DNA of 50,816 nucleotides from Candidatus Alcyoniella australis (GTDB lineage Bacteria; Lernaellota; Lernaellaia; JAVCCG01; Alcyoniellaceae), in NCBI GenBank assembly GCA_030765605.1, contig JAVCCG010000117.1, positions 1-50,816 on the forward strand, given 5' to 3'. Position 1 is the first letter of the stretch; every line of letters starts with the position of its first letter. Below are positions 1-7,844 of the stretch, piece by piece. A program made the translations under genes and the position numbers. A model generated the notes under the pieces. It saw only the letters and a list, made by a program, of their open reading frames with translations. It was not told the DNA's origin and did not search any database.

Positions 1-1033
1 GCGGCAGGAACGGCGCGCGGGTAAACAGCGAGATCTGCTCGCCCTGGCCGCCGGGCAGCGGCGGATAGAGCGCCAGATGGCGCAGGTTGATCGAGAAGGT
101 GACGGCGAATCCGAAAACAGCGAGCACTATCGGCCAGGGCTTGAGCAGCTTGCGTTGGTACATGCTCAGGCCCACGCCGAAGACCATCAGGATCGGCAGG
201 AAACGCAGGCCCATGCCCGAGACCAAGCCCAGTAACAGCCCCAGAGCCAGCGGCCCCGCGGACTGAGTAATCAGCAGGTAGAACAGCACCGAGCTGGTGG
301 CCAGCGCGATGAAGTTGCGGTCGAGCACCGGTGTATTGAGCACGAAGGGGTTGAGTACGGCAAAGGCCGCGGCGATCAGGGCGTAGGCCCGCTTTTTCAG
401 CAGGTGATGGACGCTTAAATAGCTGAAGCAGGCCAGGGTCGCGGCAAAAGCCGCGTGCACGCCGTGGATACCGTATTTCTTGAAGATCACCAGGGCGGTG
501 GCGGGCCAGGGCACGTTGCCCGGGGTGGAGATGATCTTGTGGATCTGCTCCAGGCTCTCGGCCTGCGGTAGTCCGGGCGCGGCCATGGTCTTGAAGATCA
601 TCAGGTAGAAGCAGTAGGCGTCGTTGCGCAGGATCCAGGAGTAGACCTGGAACATCAGCTCGTCCTGGGTGTGGAACACCACGTAGAACGCGGCGCTGCC
701 CCCGGCGATGCACAGCAGCAGCAGGTCGTCGAGCTTGGGCAGGGCGAGCCGCAGACTACGAAACCAACGCCACAGCGGAATGATGAAGATCAGCGTTGCC
801 ACGGCCGCCACGTTCATCAGGATTTGCAGCCTGATTAGCTGGCCGAGCATCAGCGCGATCCAGGCCGCGGTGAAGGGCACCACCAGCATTGAGACGAACA
901 GCGTCAGCGCCACCTTGGCCCGCGTGGGAAGGTCGCTTTTAGCGAACAGCCAGTAGCCCAGGCCGATGCCCGGAAGTACGTAGAAGAACTCGATCAGCAG
1001 CAGGATTTTAAACACTTTCCCCAACATCAGCAT
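1..1033 (-). CDS. Polytopic membrane protein, possibly GT-C glycosyltransferase-like (3' end off the window)
   Basis: An open frame on the minus strand runs from ATG at 1033 to the left edge without a stop, about 344 codons. The translation starts MLMLGKVFKILLLIEFFYVL and has many strongly hydrophobic helices, among them LGYWLFA, VALTLFVSMLVV, VAAVATLIFIIPLW and ALGLLLGLVSGMG. A loop after the early helices holds RNDAYCF and is followed by an NPFVLNTPVLDRNF stretch. That layout resembles GT-C enzymes (GT39-like), but I see no decisive motif, so the function is an inference. The start overlaps the end of the preceding TPR-like gene by 26 bp, which suggests the same transcript. An alternative ATG lies two codons in, at 1027. 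There is no clear Shine-Dalgarno, which fits translational coupling. Confidence 0.7.
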   Translation of the reverse strand, partial: MLMLGKVFKILLLIEFFYVLPGIGLGYWLFAKSDLPTRAKVALTLFVSMLVVPFTAAWIALMLGQLIRLQILMNVAAVATLIFIIPLWRWFRSLRLALPKLDDLLLLCIAGGSAAFYVVFHTQDELMFQVYSWILRNDAYCFYLMIFKTMAAPGLPQAESLEQIHKIISTPGNVPWPATALVIFKKYGIHGVHAAFAATLACFSYLSVHHLLKKRAYALIAAAFAVLNPFVLNTPVLDRNFIALATSSVLFYLLITQSAGPLALGLLLGLVSGMGLRFLPILMVFGVGLSMYQRKLLKPWPIVLAVFGFAVTFSINLRHLALYPPLPGGQGEQISLFTRAPFLP

Positions 1034-1640
1034 TTTGTAGCGACCGCTTGTGCGCGTTGCGCAGCGTCAGTCCCGCGCGGTCGCAAAGGTTTTTAATGCT
1101 CGATCGTTTTTTCGGATTGCACTCAATGGAGAGGGCTATCGCCGCCTGGTACGCCCTGGCCAGGGCCCGGTCGCTTCTAGTAGACGAGCGCCCGATGATG
1201 CGTTCGAGATGATACAAAGCGCGGTCCACCAGTCCCAGGCGCCTGCACAGTGAGAAAATCGACCAGCGCATTACAAACGTCGCGCTGTTGAGGTTGTTCA
1301 TCCGTTCGGAGTTGATGATGAACAGCTCCTTGTGCCGCAACGCCTTGCCGTAATTGCCGCGGTTGAAATGGATGGTGCCCAAGCCCAGGTGCGGGCAGGT
1401 TCCCTGGGGCCGGGCTTTCCAGTTGTCGATAGCCGCGGTGAACAGTTCCTCGGCCAGCTGCTCGTTCCCCTCGTGGTACAGGTAGACCTCGCCGAGGAAA
1501 ACCTGGTTGCCGTAGTCGTCCTCTCCCTTGATCGAGCGGATCACCGCCTGCACCGAGGGATTCGATAGGTTCCCGAAGTCGAGGGCCGGATGACCATCAA
1601 GAAAGGCTTGGAGCGGATTGTGCCCGTAGAGATCGATCAT
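1008..1640 (-). CDS. CPHxGLG-family TPR-like protein, paralog 1 (N terminus possibly lost to a frameshift)
   Basis: This 210-residue frame is the last of five tandem paralogs. It aligns with its neighbours through DLYGHNPLQAF (compare QFFSHNPQTDF in paralog 3), TCPHLGLGTIHFNRGNYGKAL and RWSIFSLCRRLGLVDRAL, a TPR-like helical pattern. Unlike the others it has no N-terminal membrane anchor in this frame. The anchor seems to lie in another frame just upstream, at 1637-1738. The ATG at 1640 overlaps the TGA of that upstream frame (ATGA), so re-initiation is also possible. The C terminus (NPKKRSSIKNLCDRAG onward) extends beyond the other copies and overlaps the next gene. Function unknown. Confidence 0.65.
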   Translation of the reverse strand: MIDLYGHNPLQAFLDGHPALDFGNLSNPSVQAVIRSIKGEDDYGNQVFLGEVYLYHEGNEQLAEELFTAAIDNWKARPQGTCPHLGLGTIHFNRGNYGKALRHKELFIINSERMNNLNSATFVMRWSIFSLCRRLGLVDRALYHLERIIGRSSTRSDRALARAYQAAIALSIECNPKKRSSIKNLCDRAGLTLRNAHKRSLQNADVGESV

Positions 1641-1738
1641 CCGTCTGCTGCCGACCTCGCGCTCGACCGCCTTGGATGTGAGATCGTCAGCAGGATCAGG
1701 GCCGCGAGGGACAGCGCGCGCAATGTCTTGGAACGCAT
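1637..1738 (-). other. Short frame encoding the probable displaced membrane anchor of paralog 1
   Basis: ATG at 1738 opens a 33-codon frame, MRSKTLRALSLAALILLTIS and so on, ending at TGA 1637-1639. It sits 34 bp after the stop of the previous paralog, where a start is expected, and its hydrophobic segment matches the position of the anchor in the other four copies. The frame downstream of the shift, read upstream of 1640, gives KAVEREVGSRR leading into the conserved part. A single-base insertion or deletion near 1680 would restore a full-length paralog. A separate coupled mini-ORF is the alternative. Confidence 0.5.
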
Positions 1739-1772
1739 GGCGGCGCTTCGGGTCTTGCCCGGGGGAGAAGGA

Positions 1773-2465
1773 TTATCGGGCATCGGCCACGTTGTCGGCG
1801 TTGATCAGCAGGCTCAGCCGGGCGATCAAGGCGGACTTCAGTGTGCGACTCGCCGGCCGGTCTTGGTCCTCGGGAAACGAATCGAGGATTTGCAGCGCCC
1901 GGCCGTACTCCCCGAGTGCGATTCGCAGCTTGAGCACTTGCCAACGTGTTTCGCGCACGATGTAGTCGTTGATGCCGTTGGCGTCGGCGTAGGTAAGGTA
2001 GTTTTCCCACTCGTCGGCCGCGGACTTGTAGTCTCCCGACTGGAAATAAACCAGGCCGAGCCCCTCGTTTGGGCAAAACACTGCCCCGTTGCCACGCTGC
2101 TGCTTGTTGATGGTGCGGACCAGCTGCCCTGTGACTTGGTTGGAATGGCCCGGATCCGCGCTGGAGTACTTGTAGGCCAGGAACATCGCGTCTGATTGGT
2201 CGCCGGCATAGGTGCTGCGCAGCACCGACTGCACTACCGGATCGTCGGTGTCAAAGTAATCGAGTTGTTGGTTGTAGGTAAACAGCACGCAGATCATGTT
2301 GATCGTCGGGGTCATCGATGCCTGCTCAATGCCCGTGTTCAACATCAGCGACCAGCTGGACAACATACAGATCGAGACGCACAGCACAGCCAGCAGCAGC
2401 GCCCGCCAGACGGAACTTTCACGTACGGTTATCAGAAGTTGTGCGATCCGTCGAGTAGCGAACAT
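1773..2465 (-). CDS. CPHxGLG-family TPR-like membrane-anchored protein, paralog 2
   Basis: I chose ATG 2465 (MFATRRIAQLLITVRE), giving 230 residues, because it places the single hydrophobic anchor (WRALLLAVLCVSICML) near the N terminus as in the sister copies. The frame is open further up, to ATG 2501 (MESTDN), ATG 2612 and a TTG at 2624 that overlaps the preceding stop, so the start is uncertain. No candidate has a good Shine-Dalgarno. The family core is divergent here: the usual TCPHQGLG is FCPNEGLGLVYFQSGDYKSA. ETRWQVLKLRIALGEYGRAL and a C-terminal helical pair follow. I predict one membrane pass with the helical domain outside the cytoplasm. Function unknown. Confidence 0.75.
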   Translation of the reverse strand: MFATRRIAQLLITVRESSVWRALLLAVLCVSICMLSSWSLMLNTGIEQASMTPTINMICVLFTYNQQLDYFDTDDPVVQSVLRSTYAGDQSDAMFLAYKYSSADPGHSNQVTGQLVRTINKQQRGNGAVFCPNEGLGLVYFQSGDYKSAADEWENYLTYADANGINDYIVRETRWQVLKLRIALGEYGRALQILDSFPEDQDRPASRTLKSALIARLSLLINADNVADAR

Positions 2466-2620
2466 ACTGATTGGTCCGGTCGGATTGTCTGTTGACTCCA
2501 TAGATTCACGGCAGGCGAACCTGAGTATACCTTGGTTGCGGTTCAGTACTCCAGCCGGAGACGGTCGCATCGCGCGTTGCGAAATAAGTGCCGGGAGGGG
2601 ACGGAGCTGCATTTTAATGA

Positions 2621-3343
2621 TCAAGAGGTATGGGGATTCGTGTCGTAGTCTTGCATCTGGCGTATGGCGATCGATGAGAGCATTGCGTTGGCAATGGCCC
2701 GGTTGTAGTTCTTGGTAACCCGCTCGCCGAAGGTCTCGATCCGTTGCCGTGCCTTGTCCAAGCGACCCTGCTTGGAGTAGGCCAGGCCGAGCCGCCAGTA
2801 GGATGAACGGGTCCCGGCATCGTTGGAGCCGAGCCGCTCGGCGTTTTTCAGGTAGATCTCGAGCTGCTCGATGCCGGTCTGAACGTCCCCGTTGACAAAG
2901 GCGATCACGCCCAGCCCCTGATGGGGGCAGGTCGGCGGCGTTCCGTTCTGTTCTGATTTATCGATCGCCTCGCGGAACAGCTCGCTCGCCAACTCGTTGT
3001 GGCCCGGGGTAAGCATGTAGGTCTCGCCCAGGTCTTTGAGCAATCCCGGGTCGGTGTCGGCCCTGGCCGTTCGCAGCATCGCTTTGACCAGCGGGTCGTT
3101 GCGATCATAGAAATCGGTCTGCGGATTGTGGCTAAAGAACTGCCAGACCAAGTCGGTCTCGCTCACGGGCGAGCCCGGAGGCTGATCGAATTTGATTCGC
3201 TCCCAATCGAGCCGACTTTCGAGGATCGAACTGGCCGAGGTTATGCTCAACAGCAGGATCAAGGCAAAGCAGCAGCAGAGGATCAACCTATTAACTATTA
3301 CCAATTTGGTGATAGTTGGTCTTGAAAAGCGGAATCGTTTCAT
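2621..3343 (-). CDS. CPHxGLG-family TPR-like membrane-anchored protein, paralog 3
   Basis: 240 residues from ATG 3343. A short basic N terminus (MKRFRFSRPTITK) precedes one membrane segment (LILCCCFALILLLSI). A linker follows, then DLVWQFFSHNPQTDFYDRNDPLVKAM, here split by residue class into an aromatic patch and a D-R/P-L-V patch shared by the family. Next come LKDLGETYMLTPGHNELA, a TPR-like ELFREAIDKSEQNG, PTCPHQGLGVIAFVNGD and a second helical pair with SYWRLGLAYSKQGRLDKA. The Ala and Tyr spacing is TPR-like, but no canonical repeat can be fixed by eye. Function unknown. It lies 128 bp after the previous paralog's stop. Confidence 0.8.
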   Translation of the reverse strand: MKRFRFSRPTITKLVIVNRLILCCCFALILLLSITSASSILESRLDWERIKFDQPPGSPVSETDLVWQFFSHNPQTDFYDRNDPLVKAMLRTARADTDPGLLKDLGETYMLTPGHNELASELFREAIDKSEQNGTPPTCPHQGLGVIAFVNGDVQTGIEQLEIYLKNAERLGSNDAGTRSSYWRLGLAYSKQGRLDKARQRIETFGERVTKNYNRAIANAMLSSIAIRQMQDYDTNPHTS

Positions 3344-3471
3344 AAAATAGAACTGCTGCCCAGCGGACTCCCGCCGGACTCTATTGTGTCATCATTTCCT
3401 TTAAAACTGATGATATAGGATGTGGAGCAGCACTGTCCAGTATTATGCAATCACAGTCTGCAGCTGCCGGG

Positions 3472-4158
3472 TCAGTCGGGCGTCATTGAGGCTTGCAGCG
3501 TGGCACAGGCCCACAGCAGGCCGGCACAGAGCCTGTCGTTGTGAGATTGCGCCAGGAGCGCGGCGGTCGGCAGATGGCGCAACGCCTGTTGCGGGAGATC
3601 GAGCCTGATCAGCAGCCGGATCAGCGACCAGCGTGTGATGCCGGTGTTGTCGTCCTCCACATCCGTGGCCGCGGCGTTGGTCAGGTAGGTCTCCCAATGT
3701 TCGATCGCCTGATCATAGTCGCCGTTGCGGAACATCAGCGTGCCCAGACCCTGGTGGGGGCAGGTCGGCAGCTCGCCCTTGGCGTAGATCCGATCCAGGG
3801 CTAGATAAAAGTAGTTCTCGGCGTCTTGGCGTTGTTCGGGCAATACCATCAGCTCCTCGCCGATGTCCACCAGCAGCTGGGGGTCGGAGTCGGCGTAGGC
3901 GAAGCGCTTGAGCGCCTGCACGTAGCGGTTTGAAGGGTCGTGAATGCTTACGTTTTCGATCTGGGAGAAGAAAGTCCAGACTGCGTTGATGTCATCGGGC
4001 GGGGAGTCGCGGTGGTTGAGGTCGTACTCGAAGTCCACGGCGTCGCGCATCTGGTTCGAGATCAGGGCAAAGCTGGCCAGCAGGGCGCCGATGAACAGCA
4101 GCGTGTACAGCACTCGGACGATCGAGATGTATTTCGGTCTCGCGCTATGCTCTGCCAT
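3472..4158 (-). CDS. CPHxGLG-family TPR-like membrane-anchored protein, paralog 4
   Basis: 228 residues from ATG 4158 (MAEHSARPKYISIVR). ATG 4167 and TTG 4188 are alternatives, and a weak GAG lies 5 bp before 4158. The anchor is VLYTLLFIGALLASFAL. The core reads AVWTFFSQ, then DIGEELMVLPEQRQDAENYF, PTCPHQGLGTLMFRNGDYDQ, IEHWETYLTN and GITRWSLIRLLIRLDLPQQA. This copy shows the clearest TPR-like signature (NGDYDQAIEHWETYL). The conserved CPH may bind metal or make a structural contact, but nothing in the sequence settles it. It lies 78 bp after the stop of paralog 5. Confidence 0.78.
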   Translation of the reverse strand: MAEHSARPKYISIVRVLYTLLFIGALLASFALISNQMRDAVDFEYDLNHRDSPPDDINAVWTFFSQIENVSIHDPSNRYVQALKRFAYADSDPQLLVDIGEELMVLPEQRQDAENYFYLALDRIYAKGELPTCPHQGLGTLMFRNGDYDQAIEHWETYLTNAAATDVEDDNTGITRWSLIRLLIRLDLPQQALRHLPTAALLAQSHNDRLCAGLLWACATLQASMTPD

Positions 4159-4236
4159 TGGTCTCATCCAAGCGATCAGGCTATGCAAACTCGGATGTGC
4201 TGTCCAGCCTCGGCGATTACGATTTCGAATGATGGA

Positions 4237-4893
4237 TTATTCATCGCCTCGCATTGTCTGGGCCCTAAGGCGCAGGGCCGCGCGTAGCGCATGGGCCAGG
4301 GCACGATCTTGGTCGTTGCGGGCCAGGGGGATGAAGCTCTGAACGTAGAGCAACGACTGCTGGTCGTTTCCCTCGATAAAGTGCACTACGGATAGGCTCC
4401 AGCGGATCAGATAGGTGTTGTCGTCCTCGATGCCCACCGACTCGGAGTTGCCGATAAAGGTCTCCCATTGTTTCAGGGCGGACTCGGTCTGTCCTTGAGC
4501 AAAGAAGATCGTGCCCAAACCGTGGTGCGGGCAGGTGGGCACGATGCCCATCTGTTCGGATTTGTTTACCGCGTCGCGCAGAAAGTCCTCAGCCTGGTTT
4601 TCGTACTCTGGATTATCGAGGTAGGCCAGGCCCATGTCGGTCAGCAGTTGGGCTTGATTCTTGATCAGCGCGTAGCGCACCAGCGACTGAACCAGCGGCT
4701 GGGAACGGTCGAAGATGTCGGCCCCCGGGGTCAGGCCGACGAACTCCCAAACCAGGGTGGTATCCCGCGGCCCCTCGATCGACTGCGCCATCGCCTGCTC
4801 GGCGGATAGGTCGAGAGCCGAGTAAGCCAGCAGCAGCCCGACATTACACGCCAGCAGCAGGCAGAACAGTGCTACAAGTGCGATGCGTCTCAT
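4237..4893 (-). CDS. CPHxGLG-family TPR-like membrane-anchored protein, paralog 5 (first in the array)
   Basis: 218 residues from ATG 4893 (MRRIALVALFCLLLACNVG). The open frame reaches 5031, but the extension is Arg/Pro-rich low-complexity translation of the intergenic repeat and has no paralog counterpart. The N terminus is an anchor or uncleaved signal. The LLACN stretch could be a lipobox with Cys at residue 16, which the other copies lack. Core motifs are TTLVWEFVGL, DIFDRSQPLVQSLVRYA, MGLAYLDNPEYENQAEDF, PTCPHHGLGTIFFAQGQTE and LIRWSLSVVHFIEGND. It is the promoter-proximal member of the array. Function unknown. Confidence 0.78.
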   Translation of the reverse strand: MRRIALVALFCLLLACNVGLLLAYSALDLSAEQAMAQSIEGPRDTTLVWEFVGLTPGADIFDRSQPLVQSLVRYALIKNQAQLLTDMGLAYLDNPEYENQAEDFLRDAVNKSEQMGIVPTCPHHGLGTIFFAQGQTESALKQWETFIGNSESVGIEDDNTYLIRWSLSVVHFIEGNDQQSLLYVQSFIPLARNDQDRALAHALRAALRLRAQTMRGDE

Positions 4894-4953
4894 GTGATAT
4901 GGGAAGTATATTACATCGGCGCTCGTACGCGAATCAGTGAACGGAGGAGGGGG

Positions 4954-5122
4954 TCTCGCGCAGAACGCTGGTCGTAATCCGCGAGCTTTGCACCGGCTCA
5001 TAGCCGGCCCTGCTCGCGCATACCCAAACATTATTACCCACCCCCACCATCGTCCGATGCGGGGCGGGTCGTGGCATTACGACCAGCGAACTACGCGAGC
5101 CTTACGGCGGCTCCAAGCCGCC
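4954..5122 (-). repeat. Intergenic inverted repeats and hairpins
   Basis: The 235-bp gap between the GMC operon and the paralog array is rich in dyad symmetry. CGCTGGTCGTAAT at 4966-4978 is the exact reverse complement of 5076-5088, and the match extends imperfectly outward to about 24 bp (4955-4978 with 5077-5099). Inside are a perfect 6-bp hairpin, CCGGCT-CAT-AGCCGG (4993-5007), and a 7-bp hairpin, GGCGGCT-CCA-AGCCGCC (5106-5122). The segments starting at 4980 and 5095 are also direct repeats, about 21 of 28 bases. No U-tract follows. It may be a REP/BIME-like or MITE-like element, or a structured leader for the array. Confidence 0.55.
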
Positions 5123-5128
5123 ACCGGC

Positions 5129-5659
5129 TCAAGGCGCTTGGCGGTGTCGTTCGAGGATGAAGTACGATCCCATGGTCTTTATCGGTCCGACCCTGACGTA
5201 GGCCCGTCCCAGGTAGAGGTCCGGATTTTCAGGATCGATCTGGACCAAATAGTCGCGCAACACCCAGGTGAACGTTTGGAGAGGGTTGTCGCCGTCGCCG
5301 TAGTCCAGGAACAGCGCGTGGGGATGGGCCGCGTCCTCATCGTCGGCCTGGTACGCCTTAACCGAGTAGAACCCGTAACGCTTGGGCGTCTCGTCCGAGG
5401 GTTTGGCGATCCAGGGATTGTCCGCGCCGTTTTGCTTGATCGGCACGTTGTAGCCGAAGGGCTGGCCGTCCTTTTGGAAGAAGCCCTTGGTGAATTTCTG
5501 AAACCCGAGCACGCGGGTGAACCCAGGATGGTTGTAGCCGCGGAACTCCCAGCCCGCGAGCTGCTCGAACTCCGGCGTTGTGCCGGCCTCGAACACTGCG
5601 TCGAGCTCGCTGGTCTTCATTTTAATCAGGTCTTGCATCGTGCGTTTTTCAGCGCTCAT
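5129..5659 (-). CDS. Conserved hypothetical protein coupled to GMC oxidoreductase
   Basis: 176 residues from ATG 5659 (MSAEKRTMQDLIKMKTSELD). A good Shine-Dalgarno (GAGGGG) lies about 8 bp upstream, inside the end of the GMC gene. The frame is open to 5791, but that extension is a shadow of the oxidoreductase. The protein is soluble and acidic, has no signal peptide, and is rich in aromatic residues (GWEFRGYNHPGF, GFQKFTKGFF, GDNPLQTFTWVLRDYLVQI). I do not recognise the family. It starts 2 bp after the oxidoreductase stop, which implies co-translation. A role as partner or substrate-handling protein for that enzyme is only an inference from position. Confidence 0.8.
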   Translation of the reverse strand: MSAEKRTMQDLIKMKTSELDAVFEAGTTPEFEQLAGWEFRGYNHPGFTRVLGFQKFTKGFFQKDGQPFGYNVPIKQNGADNPWIAKPSDETPKRYGFYSVKAYQADDEDAAHPHALFLDYGDGDNPLQTFTWVLRDYLVQIDPENPDLYLGRAYVRVGPIKTMGSYFILERHRQAP

Positions 5660-5661
5660 CG

Positions 5662-7716
5662 CTAGAGCCCCTCGTGGATCTTCTGCGCCATGCGGTCGGC
5701 AATGGCCATGATCGTGAACATCGGGTTCACGCCGGTCCCCTCGGGCAGGATGCCGGTGTCGGCGATGTAGAGGTTGTCGTAGTCGTGGCACTTGCCCGCT
5801 GGATCGACGACGCTGGTGGCCGGATCGCCGCCCATGCGCGTGGTGCCGAAGATGTGGTTGCCCGCGTTGACCATATCCGTGGCCTTGAGCGGGAAGGTTT
5901 TGATCAGCTGGGCCTGTTCGCTGCTGTTGATCATCGAGGGCACGCCGTGCAGGCCCGGCAGAATGTAGTCGGCGCCCGCGGCGAAGAACAGGTCGGCCAG
6001 GGCCCCCAGGCCGCGCTGGATCACCTTGACGTCGCGCTGGTCAAAGTTCCACTTGATGATCGGATTCCAGCCGCGCTTGGCCTTGACCGTGCCGAAGGAA
6101 TGCTTGGTCCTGACGATCGTGTCCCAGGGCGCGAAGTTTTTCGCCATCGCCAGGTGCTCTTTATGCTTGAAACCGAAGTCCGGGAAGCGCACCGCCAAAA
6201 TCGGCAGCGGCGACCACAGCACCTCGAGCTTGAATCCCTGATCGAGGAAGTGCAGCGACTGCCAGCCCTGGGTCGCGCCCTCCCAAGGATTGACCGGCTC
6301 GGGGAAGAATCCGCCGATGGCCGCGCCGGGGTGGTACTGCAGGTTGCGTCCGACTTGGCCGCTGGAGTTCGCGGCCTTGTTTTTTTGCAGGATCAACGGA
6401 GTGGCCATCACGCCCGCTGCCAGCACCACGGTCTTGGCGATGATCGTCAGCGTGTGCCCCGCATTGCCTTTGCGATCCACGGCGCGCGCGCGCATGCCGC
6501 GTACGCGACGCCCCTCGATCAGCAGCTCCTCGCCGCGCATCGATGTGTAGACCCGGCCGCCGGCCTTGATCAGGTCCGGCACGTAGTTGAGGTCCATCGA
6601 TTTTTTTGCACGGGTTGGGCAACCGGTGAAGCACTCGGCGCAGCCCTTGCACCCGGTCTCGTTGCGCTCGATCGGCTGGTGGTCTAATCCGAGTTTCTCA
6701 CAGGCGTCGCGGAACAGCGTATTGCGAAGCCCCAGCGACTCGTCGGCCACCGGACGAATGCCCAGATACTGATGCACGCGGTCGAAGTGCGGGTCGAGCG
6801 CCTCGCGGCTGATGCCCTCCAACCGGTGCCGCTCGCTCCAGCCGCTGTAGATGAAATCGGGCGGACGCGCGCAGATCGCGCTGTTGGTCACCGAGGTGCC
6901 GCCCAGGCAGTTGGCAGCCATGTTGGGCAGGAAGATGTTGCCCTGGGCCACGCGTAGACCATCCTCGCGGCACCAGCGGTGCATCGACTCGCCGGGCTCG
7001 AGCACGAAGTCGTCGGGACCGAAGATCGGACCCTCCTCGATCAGCACTACGTCGCGGCCCAGCTGCGCCGCCTCCTTGGCCACGATCGCGCCCGCGGGGC
7101 CCGAGCCCACGACCAGCACGTCGCAGCTCTCGCGCAGATCGCCGCTGTAGTCCTGGTACTGCTTGACCCCGGCGTAGAAGTCGACCCCCTCGGCCTCGGG
7201 CACGAGCTGTTCGCAGCCCTCGGGCCGGTAGACGCCCATCTGTTTCTGAACTTCGGCGTCGTCAAGGTAGCCCATGCTGAACAGCGCGCGCACCGAGGTG
7301 AACATCGTGCGCCGCAGGTAGAGCTTGCTCTCTTCCCAGCCTGCGAGGTAACGCTGCCGCTCCTCAACGCTGAGTTGGCTGAAGCGACGCCAGCTTGGCA
7401 CAAAGATCAGCGTGGCCTGTTCGAGCATCACCAGCAGCGCCTTGATGCCAAAGGCGTAGAACGGCGCAATCTTAACGATGTACTCGTCGATGTACTTAAG
7501 CACTCCGGCCTGTTTGGCCGAGGGGCTGATCGCCCCGCCCTCGGGCAGCATCGCCTCGCCGATCGCCTCGACGATTAGCTGCTGGCGGCGGCTTAGATTT
7601 TTCGCCCGTGCATCAACCGCCGGATAACTCAGAAACAGCCGGCCTACAATTGCGAAGCCGACCACACCAACCGCGATACCGATTAGAAAAGTCATGGGAA
7701 GGGACATTAAGACCAT
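5662..7716 (-). CDS. GMC-family FAD-dependent oxidoreductase with N-terminal membrane anchor (cholesterol oxidase-like)
   Basis: 684 residues. Residues 5-30 form one membrane helix (FLIGIAVGVVGFAIVGRLFL). Residues about 40-150 look like a gluconate-dehydrogenase-subunit-3-type helical domain. The FAD Rossmann motif is VVGSGPAGAIVAKEA at about 201-215, with a dinucleotide-binding acid at VVLIEEG. NCLGGTSVTNSAICARPP is the typical GMC signature. At 355-365 a CxxCxxCxxxCP cluster (CKGCAECFTGCPTRAKKS) matches the Cys-rich stretch of this sub-branch. The C terminus has HIFGTTRMG and the classic LYIADTGILPEGTGVNPMFTIMA. It probably oxidises a hydrophobic alcohol or sterol-like substrate at the membrane, but the substrate is not readable. 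ATG 7707 is an alternative start. Confidence 0.88.
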   Translation of the reverse strand: MVLMSLPMTFLIGIAVGVVGFAIVGRLFLSYPAVDARAKNLSRRQQLIVEAIGEAMLPEGGAISPSAKQAGVLKYIDEYIVKIAPFYAFGIKALLVMLEQATLIFVPSWRRFSQLSVEERQRYLAGWEESKLYLRRTMFTSVRALFSMGYLDDAEVQKQMGVYRPEGCEQLVPEAEGVDFYAGVKQYQDYSGDLRESCDVLVVGSGPAGAIVAKEAAQLGRDVVLIEEGPIFGPDDFVLEPGESMHRWCREDGLRVAQGNIFLPNMAANCLGGTSVTNSAICARPPDFIYSGWSERHRLEGISREALDPHFDRVHQYLGIRPVADESLGLRNTLFRDACEKLGLDHQPIERNETGCKGCAECFTGCPTRAKKSMDLNYVPDLIKAGGRVYTSMRGEELLIEGRRVRGMRARAVDRKGNAGHTLTIIAKTVVLAAGVMATPLILQKNKAANSSGQVGRNLQYHPGAAIGGFFPEPVNPWEGATQGWQSLHFLDQGFKLEVLWSPLPILAVRFPDFGFKHKEHLAMAKNFAPWDTIVRTKHSFGTVKAKRGWNPIIKWNFDQRDVKVIQRGLGALADLFFAAGADYILPGLHGVPSMINSSEQAQLIKTFPLKATDMVNAGNHIFGTTRMGGDPATSVVDPAGKCHDYDNLYIADTGILPEGTGVNPMFTIMAIADRMAQKIHEGL

Positions 7717-7844
7717 GTCAGATCAAGGTCAATACCAGGACCGATTGATTACGCAGCAAGTCGATAAAGCGATGGCATAATTATCAAGCTAATCAATAGA
7801 TTAGAGTATAAACCCTGATGTAATACTTTAGGTCGGTCGCGCTG

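Noticed and set aside
1590-2195. 201-residue plus-strand frame
   Set aside because: It is a complement shadow of the two TPR-like genes, with biased composition and no Shine-Dalgarno. The minus strand shows clear paralogy.
4894-5031. N-terminal extension of paralog 5
   Set aside because: Translates the intergenic hairpin region into Arg/Pro-rich sequence and is not shared with other paralogs. ATG 4893 fits the anchor.
4937-5130. CRISPR array or tRNA in the repeat-rich gap
   Set aside because: The repeats are inverted and only two copies long, spacing is irregular, and no tRNA cloverleaf or cas gene is seen.
5674-6687. 337-residue plus-strand frame opposite the GMC oxidoreductase
   Set aside because: Antisense shadow of a recognised FAD enzyme. 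His/Arg/Val-rich translation without motifs.
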